Source: a virus. From it: a stretch of 26,357 bases of DNA. Position numbers and translations under genes: made by a program. Every line of letters starts with the position of its first letter. Position 1 is the first letter of the stretch. Below the pieces are notes generated by a model. The model searched no databases. It saw only the letters and a list, made by a program, of their open reading frames with translations, and was not told the DNA's origin. Positions 1-6,472 of this stretch are shown here, one piece after another. The stretch is from positions 1 through 26,357 of IMG/VR virus record IMGVR_UViG_3300007734_000955; one strand, 5' to 3'.

Positions 1-2
1 AA

Positions 3-755
3 TATCTCAAACGAGAAGGCATCATATCACCAAATAAACCAACAACACACAATCCATCTTTAAAAATGGCAAATGAAACATATGCTGGAGGATACATACT
101 TGAACCAGTGCCAGGCTTGTACTTTGATGTTATAGACTTAGACTTTACATCACTGTATCCTTCAATTATCAAGTCTTTAAACTTAGGCATTGAAACATTA
201 GTAGGCAGAATTAAAGTAGATCATAATCCAACATATGAACAAAATCACTCATTGGAAAAGCTCAAACAAAGAGATCCAAATGAAATAGTAAATATTGAAA
301 AGTTAAACAAAGAAAATTATACTCTTAAATCAACCAAAATAAAATTAGGAGACTTAATTGACATAGTTGAAAAAAACAACTTTACAGTAGCAGCGTCAGG
401 AGCCATGTTTAGAACTGATGAACAAAGTATTTGTTCTACTATTTTACAAGGCTGGTTTGAAAAACGAGAACATTATCGAGCACTAAAGAAAAAAGCAGGT
501 AAAGAAGAGGATTGGGCAAATTATAAATTATATGATTTATTTCAACATGCATTTAAGATCTTACAGAACGCAATGTATGGTACATATGCTAAAAATGGTT
601 GGAGGTATACTGATGGTCATTTGATTTGTAGTGCAGCCATAACTAATAGTGGACAGCGCCTCACTATGTCTACTATAGATTTTGTAAATGATAAAATAAA
701 CAATGAATATTTACAATTAAACAAAGAAGAATTAATATTTAAGTTTAATCTTTAA
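3..755 (+). CDS. 43A: Family B DNA polymerase, N-terminal-side fragment of a split gene (5' end outside window)
   Basis: This is the polymerase-domain part of a T4 gp43-like replicative DNA polymerase. The frame is open to the window edge, and the sequence before the ATG at 66 still reads as polymerase, so 66 is not the true start. Counting from that internal Met, motif A (DFTSLYPSII) begins at residue 26 with its metal-binding Asp. Motif B (KILQNAMYG) spans 164-172 with the conserved Lys, Asn and Tyr-Gly. The reading frame stops at 755, before motif C. Motif C is found about 1 kb downstream in a separate gene (1783-2667). The last residues, roughly QLNKEELIFKFNL, lie in a tandem repeat and may be partly foreign. 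Split gp43 genes are known in some T4-like phages, where the two proteins work together. I expect the same here but cannot show it. Confidence 0.9.
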   Translation, partial: YLKREGIISPNKPTTHNPSLKMANETYAGGYILEPVPGLYFDVIDLDFTSLYPSIIKSLNLGIETLVGRIKVDHNPTYEQNHSLEKLKQRDPNEIVNIEKLNKENYTLKSTKIKLGDLIDIVEKNNFTVAASGAMFRTDEQSICSTILQGWFEKREHYRALKKKAGKEEDWANYKLYDLFQHAFKILQNAMYGTYAKNGWRYTDGHLICSAAITNSGQRLTMSTIDFVNDKINNEYLQLNKEELIFKFNL

Positions 756-896
756 TATGTATAACATATACTACAAATATGAAAAAATCTGAATTACGTC
801 GAATATTTACAATTAAACAAAGAAGAATTAATATTTAAGTTTAATCTTTAATATGTATAACATATACTACAAATATGAAAAAATCTGAATTACGTC
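705..896 (+). repeat. Perfect 96-bp tandem duplication at the polymerase split point
   Basis: Positions 705-800 and 801-896 are two identical, directly abutting copies of a 96-base unit. The unit contains the last codons and stop of the polymerase fragment, an inverted repeat (ATATGT-ATA-ACATAT, at 755-769 and 851-865), and the first seven codons of the gene that starts at 875. In copy 1 the start at 779 runs into the second copy and stops after about 19 codons, so only the copy-2 start gives a full protein. The absence of any mismatch suggests a recent duplication or an assembly artefact. Confidence 0.95.
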
Positions 897-1360
897 AAAT
901 TATTAAAGAAGAAATATCTAAAGTATTAAATGAAAATATAAGTGATGATGGAATTGATCCTAATGATCTTGAATTATTTCGTGGTGGTGAACTTGAAGAA
1001 TTTAAATTTTTTTCTTCCTCAACAATTAAATCTTATAAAAATATAGGTAAAAATGTTCCTAGAGATGTAATCACCCAATTTTTATATCAATATAGAAATG
1101 ATCCTAAATTTAATTCTTGGATATATAATGAATATTTTGAGAGAGCTAATGATGAATTAGAACTAGGATTTGATGAAACAGATGAAATTAGTAGAATGGC
1201 TATGTATGATGATGAAAGTTGGAGAAGAGCTTTTGCTAATCAAGTTATAAAACAAACTCAAGAAAAAATAGGAAAAGGTTTTAAAGGAAGTGATGAAGCT
1301 GAATATCGAGTTGTTAGAATTATCATTAAAAAAGCATACGACGATAATAATCCATTTTAA
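875..1360 (+). CDS. Small acidic protein with possible capsid-targeting leader, inserted between polymerase halves
   Basis: The product has 161 residues and I do not recognise a domain in its body, which is acidic and rich in Asp, Glu and Tyr. The N-terminus MKKSELRQIIKEEISKVLNE is a short basic/acidic amphipathic helix. It is closely matched by the frameshifted gene at 1441 (MKIPELRQLIREEV). In T4, internal head proteins carry a short N-terminal capsid-targeting sequence that the gp21 protease removes after (L/I)xE. Here IKE and LNE fit that pattern, so delivery into the prohead is a reasonable guess, not a demonstration. The start is the second of two identical starts created by the 96-bp duplication; the leader is ACTACAAATATG with no Shine-Dalgarno. 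Its position inside the split polymerase marks it as an insertion. Confidence 0.8.
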   Translation: MKKSELRQIIKEEISKVLNENISDDGIDPNDLELFRGGELEEFKFFSSSTIKSYKNIGKNVPRDVITQFLYQYRNDPKFNSWIYNEYFERANDELELGFDETDEISRMAMYDDESWRRAFANQVIKQTQEKIGKGFKGSDEAEYRVVRIIIKKAYDDNNPF

Positions 1361-1361
1361 A

Positions 1362-1406
1362 TTTCCGAGTTTGAATCCAAATATTAAAAAATTCTTTGCT
1401 TTCTAA
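1362..1406 (+). pseudogene. Relic of a DNA polymerase 3' end (15 codons)
   Basis: Read in frame from 1362, this gives FPSLNPNIKKFFAF and a stop. The end of the intact polymerase C-terminal gene (2623-2667) gives FPPLNPNVGKFFAFN and a stop. The DNA also aligns, including the A-rich stretch after the stop codon (TAAAAAAAATACATAT against TAACTAAAAAAAACATAT). The copy is diverged and has no start or upstream polymerase sequence in frame, so it is a fossil. It shows that a polymerase 3' end once lay immediately upstream of the next gene, and that the split arose through recombination or replacement and not by a clean single insertion. Confidence 0.85.
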
Positions 1407-1415
1407 AAAAAATAC

Positions 1416-1431
1416 ATATTTATAACAAAAC
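1416..1431 (+). promoter_or_regulatory. ATATTTATAAC-AAAAC element, possible promoter
   Basis: This 16-mer differs at one base from the elements at 9352 and 12630, both of which sit just before homing endonuclease genes. It lies 9 bases before the start at 1441. It may be a phage promoter core. On the opposite strand it reads as the T4 late motif TATAAATA, which is the wrong direction for these genes. Confidence 0.4.
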
Positions 1432-1440
1432 TTAATAGAA

Positions 1441-1697
1441 ATGAAAATACCAGAATTAAGACAACTAATCCGCGAAGAAGTGCGAGAGGCTATCAACAAT
1501 AAAAATACTAGCGCTAAAAAGGCACATATGAAATAAAATATTTCACAGATGATGCAGGTAATAGAATATACTATGTAGAATTAGATGGAATAAAATTTGG
1601 TGACAACTATTCTGGAGATGGTACAATTCCAAGCGGCCCTAATGCCCCAACTCCTACAGCTGTTTTAAAACAACTATTAGGAACAGAGTATAAATAA
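1441..1697 (+). pseudogene. Frameshifted small gene with the same leader-type N-terminus
   Basis: The ATG at 1441 opens a 31-codon frame, MKIPELRQLIREEVREAINN..., that stops at 1534-1536. Another frame without a start codon continues from 1518 to a stop at 1697 and reads as normal protein (for example TDDAGNRIYYVELDGIKFG). Adding one A to the A5 run at 1516-1520 would join both into a protein of about 85 residues. The N-terminus copies the leader of the 875-1360 product with (L/I)xE-type sites. So this looks like a second leader-bearing small protein broken by a single-base deletion. A sequencing error or frameshifting during expression are alternatives; no classic slippery heptamer is present. 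A terminator follows. Confidence 0.7.
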
Positions 1698-1732
1698 AGT
1701 ACCTTACTAAAATAAAATAAATTTTTAAATTA

Positions 1733-1761
1733 AGAGCTTGGAAAACCAAGCTCTCTTTTTT
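1733..1761 (+). terminator. Rho-independent terminator upstream of polymerase C-part
   Basis: A perfect 9-bp stem (AGAGCTTGG / CCAAGCTCT) with an AAAA loop is followed by C and six T. It closes the inserted block and isolates the second polymerase gene, which therefore needs its own promoter or a processed or read-through transcript. The hairpin overlaps a TTG that could be misread as the polymerase C-part start. Confidence 0.9.
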
Positions 1762-1776
1762 ATATTTAAACAAATA

Positions 1777-1785
1777 AAAGTTATG
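1777..1785 (+). promoter_or_regulatory. AAAGTTATG start-region motif, polymerase C-part
   Basis: The last three bases are the start codon at 1783. The longer form AATAAAAGTTATG is present. This fixes the start at 1783 and not at the TTG at 1738 inside the terminator. Confidence 0.6.
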
Positions 1786-2667
1786 CAAAACATTATCATA
1801 AGTGATACTGATAGTCTATATATATGTTTAGGTCCTATCCTAGAACATATGAAATCTCAAGGTATTGAAATTAACGATATTAACAAAAATGAAATCATAT
1901 TAAAGTTAGCAAATCAAATACAAGAGGAATCAAATGCTAACTTAAACAACATCAGTGAACGTTTATTCAACATTAAACCCAACACTCACTACTTCCAGCT
2001 CAAACAAGAGGTAATTTGTGCTGGAGTACTTACAACAGGCAAAAGAAGGTACGCAATGTATGTTACCAACAAGGAAGGAGTAGACGTTGAAGAATTAGAC
2101 ATGAAAGGCATTGAGTTGATGAAGTCCAACATGAACAAACTGTTTAAAAAGTTTGGTGAAAATTTTATTAAGGACATACTGTTTGGAAAACCACAAGAAG
2201 AAATAGACAGTTCAATTGTTAACTTTTACAAGTCACTTAAAACACTAGATCCTAAAGTATTAGGCAAACCAATGGGAGTAAAACAAATAACAAACTATCA
2301 AGTAAAAGCAACAACAGGAGAAATATTTAGTAGATTTAAGTTGAAAGCACCGTTCAACACAAAAGCAGCTGTAAGATACAATGACTTGTTAAAGTTTAAA
2401 AAGTTAGACAAAAAATATGAAAGTATAATTGAAGGTGACAAATTGTTTATCATCAACTTAAAACAAAATCCATTCAACATAGAAACAATTGGCATTCCAA
2501 ATGCTCAAGTGCCTCCTGAAATTGAGGAATTTGTAAAGACATACATTGACGTTGAGGAAATATTTAACTCATTGCTAGCCAGCAAATTAAAGAGTATATA
2601 TAGTGATCTTTCTTGGAATTTTCCACCTCTCAATCCAAATGTTGGAAAATTCTTTGCCTTTAACTAA
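1783..2667 (+). CDS. 43B: Family B DNA polymerase, C-terminal fragment (motif C, thumb)
   Basis: This is the second half of the split T4 gp43-like polymerase, 294 residues. Motif C (ISDTDSLY) with its two catalytic Asp lies at residues 6-13, directly after the start, so the gene break falls precisely between motifs B and C. The TGKRRYAMYV segment corresponds to the conserved KKRY region that contacts primer-template DNA, and the rest is thumb. The start at 1783 is chosen over the TTG at 1738 because 1738 lies in the terminator stem. Catalysis would need this protein to assemble with the product of the gene ending at 755. The Asn codons here include many AAC, like the other replication genes. 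Confidence 0.9.
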   Translation: MQNIIISDTDSLYICLGPILEHMKSQGIEINDINKNEIILKLANQIQEESNANLNNISERLFNIKPNTHYFQLKQEVICAGVLTTGKRRYAMYVTNKEGVDVEELDMKGIELMKSNMNKLFKKFGENFIKDILFGKPQEEIDSSIVNFYKSLKTLDPKVLGKPMGVKQITNYQVKATTGEIFSRFKLKAPFNTKAAVRYNDLLKFKKLDKKYESIIEGDKLFIINLKQNPFNIETIGIPNAQVPPEIEEFVKTYIDVEEIFNSLLASKLKSIYSDLSWNFPPLNPNVGKFFAFN

Positions 2668-2681
2668 AAAAAACATATATT

Positions 2682-2690
2682 AAAGTTATG
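2682..2690 (+). promoter_or_regulatory. AAAGTTATG start-region motif, sliding clamp
   Basis: Leader is TATATTAAAGTTATG, 20 bases after the polymerase stop. It shares the 9-mer but not the AATA extension. Confidence 0.55.
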
Positions 2691-3428
2691 ATTTCAAAAG
2701 TAGAATTTCAAGCAGTTATAAACAAATACTATTTAAACGGCCTTATAGAAGGAGTTAAATGGGATGTAAAAAGTAACAATCTAAACATTAAATTTACTGC
2801 TCCAACTAGAGAAATGATTGGAGAAATAAACTACAGTAACTTTAACTTAGTAGACTCATCAGTTGGAATAAGCAACACAACTCAACTTCTTAAACTCATA
2901 GGAATTTCAAGTGGAGAAATAATGTTAGACTACATTAAAAATGGTAAAACATTTACTAAACTTATCATTGCAGACAATCAATTCACTGTCAACTATGCCT
3001 TAGCAGACATATTAACTGTTCCAAAAACTGGAGCGTTTAATGGTTCTAACATATTCAATTTAGAAACAGAATTAAATGGAGAAATTATAACTGCCCTAAT
3101 AAAAGCAAAATCTGCCTTGTCTGAAAGTGAAACAGTTGTGTTTAAACCAACCACAAGCATAGATGGAGACTTTCAACTTGAACTTACATTTGGAGGAGAC
3201 ATTGAATATGCAAATAAAGTATCTTACTTCATGACTAACTTTACACAAAAAGATGTGTCATCTGACTTTACTTTAAATTTTAGTTCAAACTTGTTGAAAG
3301 AAATACTGTCAGCAAATAAAGACGCTGTTAAAGCAAAAATGAGCATTAACTTAGAAGGACTGTTAAAGCTGTCATTTGAAACAGATAATATAAAATCAAT
3401 TTATTACATTGTTAAAAAAGACACATAA
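2688..3428 (+). CDS. 45: Sliding clamp (T4 gp45-like)
   Basis: This 246-residue protein is probably the trimeric processivity clamp that tethers the polymerase to DNA and, in T4, also activates late transcription. T4 gp45 has 228 residues. Support comes from its place directly after the polymerase and from the alternating beta-strand and short-helix pattern, with a clamp-like ending (LLKEILSANKDAVKAKMSIN, then strands to KSIYYIVKK). Sequence similarity in this family is low and there is no catalytic motif to check. The stop overlaps the next ATG by one base (TAATG), suggesting translational coupling. Confidence 0.75.
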   Translation: MISKVEFQAVINKYYLNGLIEGVKWDVKSNNLNIKFTAPTREMIGEINYSNFNLVDSSVGISNTTQLLKLIGISSGEIMLDYIKNGKTFTKLIIADNQFTVNYALADILTVPKTGAFNGSNIFNLETELNGEIITALIKAKSALSESETVVFKPTTSIDGDFQLELTFGGDIEYANKVSYFMTNFTQKDVSSDFTLNFSSNLLKEILSANKDAVKAKMSINLEGLLKLSFETDNIKSIYYIVKKDT

Positions 3429-3640
3429 TGTTTACATTAACTACACAAATTATAAATTGGGAAGACAGTTTATACATTATCAAACGCATTCTTAAAGAAA
3501 CGTCAATTAAGGAAAAATTTGTACAAGAATACAAGGACTACATTTGTGCTGACACTGTGTTGAAAAAAAATGGAATGTACTACTTTATTGAAAAAATAAT
3601 TGAACTTCAAATAATTGAAGAAGAAGTTAAGCTTGATTAA
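3428..3640 (+). CDS. Small unknown protein coupled to the clamp gene
   Basis: A 70-residue protein translated from a start that overlaps the clamp stop by one base. I do not recognise it. It is mostly helical by composition, with an ending rich in Ile and Glu (IIELQIIEEEVKLD). The segment LKKNGMYYFIEK faintly recalls the KKGLYYIVHFKE region of the T4 translational repressor RegA, which is encoded in the T4 replication cluster. RegA has 122 residues, so I do not make that call. It probably belongs to the replication operon. About 60 AT-rich bases follow, including TATTTATC at 3658-3665. Confidence 0.7.
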   Translation: MFTLTTQIINWEDSLYIIKRILKETSIKEKFVQEYKDYICADTVLKKNGMYYFIEKIIELQIIEEEVKLD

Positions 3641-3695
3641 ACGATATAAATTTAATATATTTATCACAGTAAAATAAGTTATACATTTAAAAAGT

Positions 3696-3704
3696 AAAGT
3701 TATG
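3696..3704 (+). promoter_or_regulatory. AAAGTTATG start-region motif, groES
   Basis: Leader is AAAGTAAAGTTATG, with the start codon at 3702. Confidence 0.55.
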
Positions 3705-3992
3705 AAGTTAACAGCTGTATTTAACAGTATCATTGTCAAACCCAAAACAGAAGAAGAAACTACTTACGGAAACATTATTGTTCCTGACTTAGGAAAGGAA
3801 AAATCTCTAATAGGCACTATTGTGTCTGTAGGTCCTGGTTACTACTGCGCAACAGGAGAATTTGTAGCTTCAACATTAAAAGTAGGTCAAAAGGTAATTT
3901 TGCCTCAAATGGGACCAACTAAAATTGAATTTGAAGGAGAGGAATACTACGGAACAGCAGAAAATCAAGTAATCGCAATTATAAACGACTAA
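3702..3992 (+). CDS. groES: Phage GroES-type co-chaperonin
   Basis: A 96-residue protein, the usual GroES length. It caps the GroEL ring and supplies the mobile loop that docks on the apical domains. The GroES pattern is clear: SIIVKPKTEEETTYGNIIVPD near residues 9-29, with the mobile loop in the middle, then GTIVSVGPG at 38-46, VGQKVILP at 62-69, and a C-terminal TAENQVIAIIND. It is much closer to bacterial GroES than to T4 gp31, which replaces GroES in T4. Only 9 bases separate it from groEL and both have the same start motif, so the pair is one operon. Confidence 0.92.
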   Translation: MKLTAVFNSIIVKPKTEEETTYGNIIVPDLGKEKSLIGTIVSVGPGYYCATGEFVASTLKVGQKVILPQMGPTKIEFEGEEYYGTAENQVIAIIND

Positions 3993-3995
3993 AAC

Positions 3996-4004
3996 AAAGT
4001 TATG
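3996..4004 (+). promoter_or_regulatory. AAAGTTATG start-region motif, groEL
   Basis: The motif fills most of the short gap after groES and ends in the start codon at 4002. Confidence 0.55.
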
Positions 4005-5630
4005 AACAAAAACATTGAATTTGGTTCTGAAGCAAGAAAAAAACTTGTTAGCGGAATCAACAAGGTAGCCAACGCAGTTACCTCAACATTAGGACCAAAT
4101 GGTCGAAATGTCATTTACACTGAATACGGTGAAGTGAGAAGTACAAAGGATGGAGTTACAGTTGCAAAACAAATTTCAGACCTAGAAGATCCAATTGAAA
4201 ATTTGGGCGTTCAGATGATTAAACAAGCATCTATCAAAACCGCTAACAACGCAGGTGACGGAACAACTACTTCAACCTTACTAGCACAAGCAATCATTAA
4301 TGAAGGTTTGTCTTACTTAGACAAAGGAGCAAATGCGGTAGAAATTAAAAGGGGCATTGACTCAGCTGTAAAAGAAGTAGTAGTATGTTTACGCAAAGAA
4401 GTGTCTAAAGACATTACTTCAGAAACTCAACTAGAACAAGTAGCCACTATTTCTGCAAACAACGATCCTGAAATTGGAAAGTTAATTGCCGCAGCAATGG
4501 AAAAAGTAGGTCGTGAAGGAGTAGTTCACATTGAAGAGTCTAAAAGTGGAGAAACATATCTTGAAACAGTAGAAGGAATGCAATTCGACAGAGGATATAA
4601 GTCACATTATTTTGTCACAGACAACAACTCAATGAACTGTACCTTAGAAGAACCATACATTTTGATTGCTGATAAGAAATTTACTCAAGCCAAAGACTTA
4701 CTACCTATTTTAGAAGGCATTTCAAGCCAAGGAAAATCATTGTTGATCATTGCTGAAGACATTGAAGCAGAAGCATTGTCAACATTAGTAGTAAATAAAA
4801 TCAGAGGCACAATTAAAGTAGCAGCAGTAAAAGCTCCTGACTTTGGAGATCGTAGAAAGTTAATTCTTGAAGACGTTGCTACAATGACTGGTGGACAAGT
4901 GTTTAGCAGTGAAAAAGGCATGAAGTTAGACAAGTTTTCTTGGGATTGGTTAGGAAGTGCTCGTTTAGTTACAATTACTAAAGACCAAACAACAATTGTT
5001 GATGGTAAAGGAACAGTTGAAAAAATTGAAGAAAGAATTGATGAACTGCAAATACAAATTGACAAGTCAACAGTACCATTTGAAAAAGAAAAATTACAAG
5101 AACGTTTAGCAAAGTTTATAGGTGGAGTAGCAATTATTCATGTTGGAGGAAATAGTGAATTAGAAATGAAAGAAACTAAAGACAGAGTAGATGATGCTTT
5201 ACACGCAACAAAAGCAGCCATTGAGGAGGGCATAGTACCAGGAGGAGGAGCCGCATTGTTATACGCTAGAGAAGCCATTACTGAAAAAGAAATAAAATTT
5301 GGCTCAGACATTCACATTGGTAAAAAAATCGTTTACAAAGCATGTGCCGCTCCATTTATGAAAATTTTAACAAACGCTGGACACACTGAAGGAGAATGTT
5401 ATGGATTGATTAATGGTTTAGGTAGTGATGACAATTGGAAAGGATACAACATTAAAAGTGGAATATTTGTAGACATGAAAGAGGCAGGCATCATTGATCC
5501 AACTAAAGTAACAAGAAGTGCTTTAGAAAATGCAGCATCAGTTGCTGGAGTAGTATTGTTAACTGAAGCATTAATAGTAGAAGTAAACAATGACAAAAAA
5601 GAAGAACCAGGTATACCTGGAATGTACTAA
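4002..5630 (+). CDS. groEL: Phage GroEL chaperonin, full length
   Basis: The product has 542 residues, essentially the size of cellular GroEL (about 545), and should form the ATP-driven folding ring. Signature segments are intact: STLGPNGRNV and KDGVTVAKQI in the N-terminal equatorial domain, the ATP-site GDGTTTSTLLAQ, apical VEGMQFDRGY, and DALHATKAAIEEGIVPGGG with the catalytic Asp. It also keeps a short version of the GGM tail, ending GIPGMY. Nothing suggests inactivation. A phage that carries both chaperonin parts probably uses them for its own abundant proteins, such as the capsid protein, or because host GroEL fits poorly. The Asn and Asp codons match the replication genes, so it does not look like a recent acquisition. 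Confidence 0.95.
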   Translation: MNKNIEFGSEARKKLVSGINKVANAVTSTLGPNGRNVIYTEYGEVRSTKDGVTVAKQISDLEDPIENLGVQMIKQASIKTANNAGDGTTTSTLLAQAIINEGLSYLDKGANAVEIKRGIDSAVKEVVVCLRKEVSKDITSETQLEQVATISANNDPEIGKLIAAAMEKVGREGVVHIEESKSGETYLETVEGMQFDRGYKSHYFVTDNNSMNCTLEEPYILIADKKFTQAKDLLPILEGISSQGKSLLIIAEDIEAEALSTLVVNKIRGTIKVAAVKAPDFGDRRKLILEDVATMTGGQVFSSEKGMKLDKFSWDWLGSARLVTITKDQTTIVDGKGTVEKIEERIDELQIQIDKSTVPFEKEKLQERLAKFIGGVAIIHVGGNSELEMKETKDRVDDALHATKAAIEEGIVPGGGAALLYAREAITEKEIKFGSDIHIGKKIVYKACAAPFMKILTNAGHTEGECYGLINGLGSDDNWKGYNIKSGIFVDMKEAGIIDPTKVTRSALENAASVAGVVLLTEALIVEVNNDKKEEPGIPGMY

Positions 5631-5642
5631 AATATGCCACTA

Positions 5643-5663
5643 GGAGATTAATCTTTAGTCTCC
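5643..5663 (+). other. Stable hairpin downstream of groEL
   Basis: GGAGATTAA pairs with TTAGTCTCC around a TCT loop, a 9-bp stem with one G-T pair, 12 bases after the groEL stop. No T-run follows, so it is not a typical terminator. It could protect the 3' end of a processed chaperonin mRNA or attenuate readthrough. Confidence 0.6.
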
Positions 5664-5696
5664 GGGTAATATGTATAATCGAATAAAATATCGATT

Positions 5697-5804
5697 ATGG
5701 ATTATCAAAAAACAAGGACAAGCATAAAATCAATACTAAAGACACTTACTTTAGTAAAACAAAACGAACAAATATTAAAAAAATTACAAAATGGAAAATT
5801 TTAA
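5697..5804 (+). CDS. Possible 35-residue basic peptide
   Basis: A short frame between groEL and the next gene encodes MDYQKTRTSIKSILKTLTLV followed by KQNEQILKKLQNGKF, a basic amphipathic helix. It overlaps the start at 5791 by 14 bases, which would allow coupling. A 7-bp hairpin (ACTAAAG / CTTTAGT, 5735-5755) lies inside it. No family is recognised, and the frame could be chance in a 160-base gap. Confidence 0.3.
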   Translation: MDYQKTRTSIKSILKTLTLVKQNEQILKKLQNGKF

Positions 5805-6324
5805 TTTAAAAAAATTCTTAGTAGAAAATAAACTAACTACCAACTCCAAGTTATTGGAAGCAGAAAGAGCAGTACCAACTCCAGAAGAAGCAGCTGCATT
5901 AGCAACAAAGGCAGTAGGTAGATTGGAAAATGATCCCGATATAAATAAAGCTGCAGATGCTATAGCAAAAAATCCCAAAGCATTAGAACAACTAAAAAAT
6001 GTATTAGCAAAAGCAGGAATCAATCCCACTGAACTATCAGAAACTATAAATAGGGCTGTTGTACAGAAGTTAGCTTTGGTAATGGCAAAGAAGTCGCAAG
6101 AGGTAGCAGAAGGGGCAGATTATGGAGGGCCAATTTTTCTAGGACTTGTAGGAGGAGGAGTACTGGGAAGTATTCTTGACTCTGTGGGAGATGTTGTATA
6201 TAGTGCTCACAATATTATTATGGGAGCGCCAAATCCTTCTCATATGACAGCGATAGTATTAGGAGCAGCAGCAGGAGCTGTATTAGCAGCTATTGCTAAA
6301 AAGGTGTTCGACGGTATGTCATAA
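5791..6324 (+). CDS. Membrane-segment protein with leader-like N-terminus
   Basis: The product has 177 residues. The N-terminus MENFNLKKFLVENKLTTNSK followed by LLEAE resembles a leader and contains LxE-type sites (LLE at 21-23) of the kind the T4 prohead protease cuts. Residues 25-105 are Ala- and Lys-rich helices. The C-terminal part holds two hydrophobic Gly/Ala-rich stretches (about 112-135 and 151-170) that could cross or insert into a membrane. No family is recognised. A small virion-associated or injected protein would fit, as would a membrane-acting one; both are inference. A strong terminator follows at 6353, ending the chaperonin unit. Confidence 0.8.
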   Translation: MENFNLKKFLVENKLTTNSKLLEAERAVPTPEEAAALATKAVGRLENDPDINKAADAIAKNPKALEQLKNVLAKAGINPTELSETINRAVVQKLALVMAKKSQEVAEGADYGGPIFLGLVGGGVLGSILDSVGDVVYSAHNIIMGAPNPSHMTAIVLGAAAGAVLAAIAKKVFDGMS

Positions 6325-6352
6325 AATTAAATAAAATTAAATAAAAATAAAG

Positions 6353-6380
6353 AAAGGCTTGTTTATTCAAGTCTTTTTTT
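6353..6380 (+). terminator. Rho-independent terminator
   Basis: AAAGGCTTG pairs with CAAGTCTTT across a TTTATT loop (9 bp, one G-T pair) and runs into an unbroken T-tract ending at 6380. It ends the transcription unit containing groES and groEL. The next 90 bases to 6473 contain no convincing gene and probably the promoter of the next unit. Confidence 0.88.
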
Positions 6381-6472
6381 GTACCTTAGAATGTCAATCA
6401 GTTACGTACAAATATGAGTAGCAATATACTATTAGGTTTTATAGAAAATGATTAAAGAAAATAAACTTAAAA

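Noticed and set aside
66-68. ATG at 66 as the start of the polymerase
   Set aside because: The frame is open back to the window edge and still encodes polymerase-like sequence (NPSLKMANETYAGGY), so the gene begins outside the window.
1516-1521. Programmed -1 frameshifting in the 1441 gene
   Set aside because: The run is TAAAAAG, not the canonical AAAAAAG heptamer, and I see no convincing downstream stimulatory stem. A one-base deletion is simpler.
1738-1782. TTG at 1738 as the start of polymerase C-part
   Set aside because: It lies in the stem of a strong terminator; the ATG at 1783 has the conserved start motif and is followed directly by motif C.
756-1782. Intein or group I intron interrupting the polymerase
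   Set aside because: No intein splice-block residues or Hint-type sequence border the halves, and the insert contains separate small genes and a terminator and no recognisable intron core.
5643-5663. Terminator after groEL
   Set aside because: The stem is strong but is followed by GGGTAATATG with no T-run; the terminator of the unit is at 6353.
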